From Rapana venosa (taxonomy: Eukaryota > Mollusca > Gastropoda > Neogastropoda > Muricidae): a DNA stretch of 64,000 nt. Below the pieces are notes generated by a model that made no database searches, was not told where the DNA came from, and saw only the letters and a program-made list of their open reading frames with translations. Below, in pieces: positions 63,010-64,000 of this stretch. Numbering within the stretch: the stretch's first letter is position 1; each line of letters begins with the position of its first letter. The stretch covers positions 26,050,469 to 26,114,468 of the forward strand of contig CM054153.1 of assembly GCA_028751875.1 (NCBI GenBank), read 5' to 3'. Position numbers and translations under genes: made by a program.

Positions 63010-63340
63010 ACATAGCGCGCAGGAAAGGCTAGTGGATAGAGCGACACGCTTGCCATTTGACTGCCTGGGTTCGAGTGACCTCCTGCCATCGACACGCCCG
63101 TTCAAGGACATTTTTTTACCCCCCTTACAGTTAACATCAGTACTGACTACTTCCTCCCACGAGTCTTCGGATGAGACTATTATCCCGTAGCCCCGTGTGC
63201 CAAAAAAAAAAAAAAGAAAAGAAAAAAAAAACCGCACGCAGAACATCTTGCACATTTAACTTCAAACCCGTTCCGCCTTTCGGAAGAGAAGGCCGTTTCT
63301 TGCCGGTAGGAAAAGGGTTAACTGTTTTTTTTTTAAAACA
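63010..63340 (+). mobile_element. SINE (A-like body), tail-truncated
   Basis: Head with AGGCTAGTGGATAGAGCG and GGGTTCGAGTGACC, body TTAACATCAGTACTGACT, GATGAGACTATTATCCCG, an A-run, CGCACGCAGAACATCTTGC and CCTTTCGGAAGAGAAGGCC. Confidence 0.75.
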
Positions 63341-63389
63341 ACCACGCCCCCCCCGCCCAAATTTGCCTTTGGCGCCTTGGTTAGACATT

Positions 63390-63600
63390 GTCCCCGAGGC
63401 CCCGTGTGCGAACGCACGCAGAACATCTTGCGCACACGTTAAATCCCGTTCCGCTTTTCGTAAGAGTAGGCCATTGTGTACCGGTGGGAACAGATGACAG
63501 AATTCACAAATCCGCATACACACGGGGACTGAATGTAAAAAAGCATATAAGTGCTTATTCCATTATCCTCGATATAAAAGAATAAATAAATAATAAATAA
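63390..63600 (+). mobile_element. SINE family A, 5'-truncated, with family C piece after
   Basis: GAGGCCCCGTGTGCGAACGC to TATCCTCGATATAAAAG and AATAAA repeats. A short GGAATGCGGCTACCTTAAC C-type piece follows at 63606. Confidence 0.85.
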
Positions 63601-63786
63601 AAAGTACGGAATGCGGCTACCTTAACAATGGCCAAAAACCCCCCAGAGAAGACGACAAAAGAGGATTTTCACCCTCCCCCAACCCCCACTCCAGTTATAA
63701 AAACTGTCTTTTATTTTTCTCCATAACTTCCCTCCAAAATTGTTTTGTTTTAGTTTGTTGGAGATTTTTATTTTCGAAAATAAAAA

Positions 63787-64000
63787 AGGTAAAGGTGTCC
63801 CATAACCTAGGGGAGCGAGGCGTCAGAGACCTCACTTCTCTAGGGCCAGCATATTGAGGGCGGCGCCCATCTCCTCTCCCTCGCTGCTTTACCTTCCCTG
63901 ACCCTAAAGAGGGCAGGTACCCATTTACAGCTGGGGAACTGGGGAACTGTACTGAAGCCAAGGCGCGCAAACAGTCACCCGTCCAAGAGGTAACCACGCT
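63787..64000 (-). mobile_element. tRNA/5S-headed SINE, cut by window edge
   Basis: AAAGGTGTCCCATAACCTAG, TCAGAGACCTCACTTCTCTA, GGCGGCGCCCATCTCC, ACAGTCACCCGTCCAAGAGG, TAACCACGCT. The A-box end lies beyond the window. Confidence 0.85.

Overview
This is eukaryotic DNA from an invertebrate. Coding exons are small and separated by kilobases of repeat. All introns in the two gene models have GT-AG ends and matching phases. The intergenic DNA is packed with CA, CT and poly-G/C microsatellites and tRNA-headed SINEs. The style of these SINEs and the secreted multidomain gene suggest a marine mollusc, probably a gastropod; that is inference. There is no bacterial-style gene organisation, CRISPR array or operon. 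Gene 1 (minus strand, about 3.87-23.38 kb) is a METTL25B/RRNAD1-type methyltransferase-like gene. I could assemble eight phase-consistent exons, including a 34-bp microexon. The C-terminal exon(s) were not found. Its introns carry several SINEs, a decayed CR1-like LINE and a complete 2.7-kb TTAA-flanked DNA transposon with a decayed transposase. Gene 2 (plus strand, about 56.2-61.7 kb, running off the right side) encodes a predicted secreted protein: signal peptide, PAN/apple-like segment, EGF-like segment, sushi-like segment, then the start of a galectin-like domain. Layout: 0-1 kb, C-terminal half of an RTE-like reverse transcriptase. 1.5-9.5 kb, SINEs and two TIR elements around METTL25B exons 7-8. 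9.9-23.4 kb, the rest of METTL25B. 23.9-25.8 kb, a second decayed CR1-like LINE. 26-32 kb, diverged tandem arrays built from repeat units and CT/CA tracts, with an unidentified possible coding relic at 27.3-28.3 kb. 32-48 kb, microsatellites, minisatellites, SINEs and an old duplicated segment pair (38 and 41 kb). 49.5-50.8 kb, a 55-bp minisatellite. 51-56 kb, microsatellites and SINE pieces. 56-64 kb, gene 2 with SINE-filled introns. The most interesting non-genic content is modular. SINE heads (ordinary tRNA-like, and a chimera of a tRNA A box with a 5S rRNA-like internal region) are combined with different 3' tails. Most tails end in an AATAAA-type motif followed directly by a microsatellite. 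One TTAA-flanked MITE can be shown to have inserted into an older TIR element, because an unoccupied copy of the same target lies 6 kb away. I found nothing that looks like a new defence or biosynthetic system.
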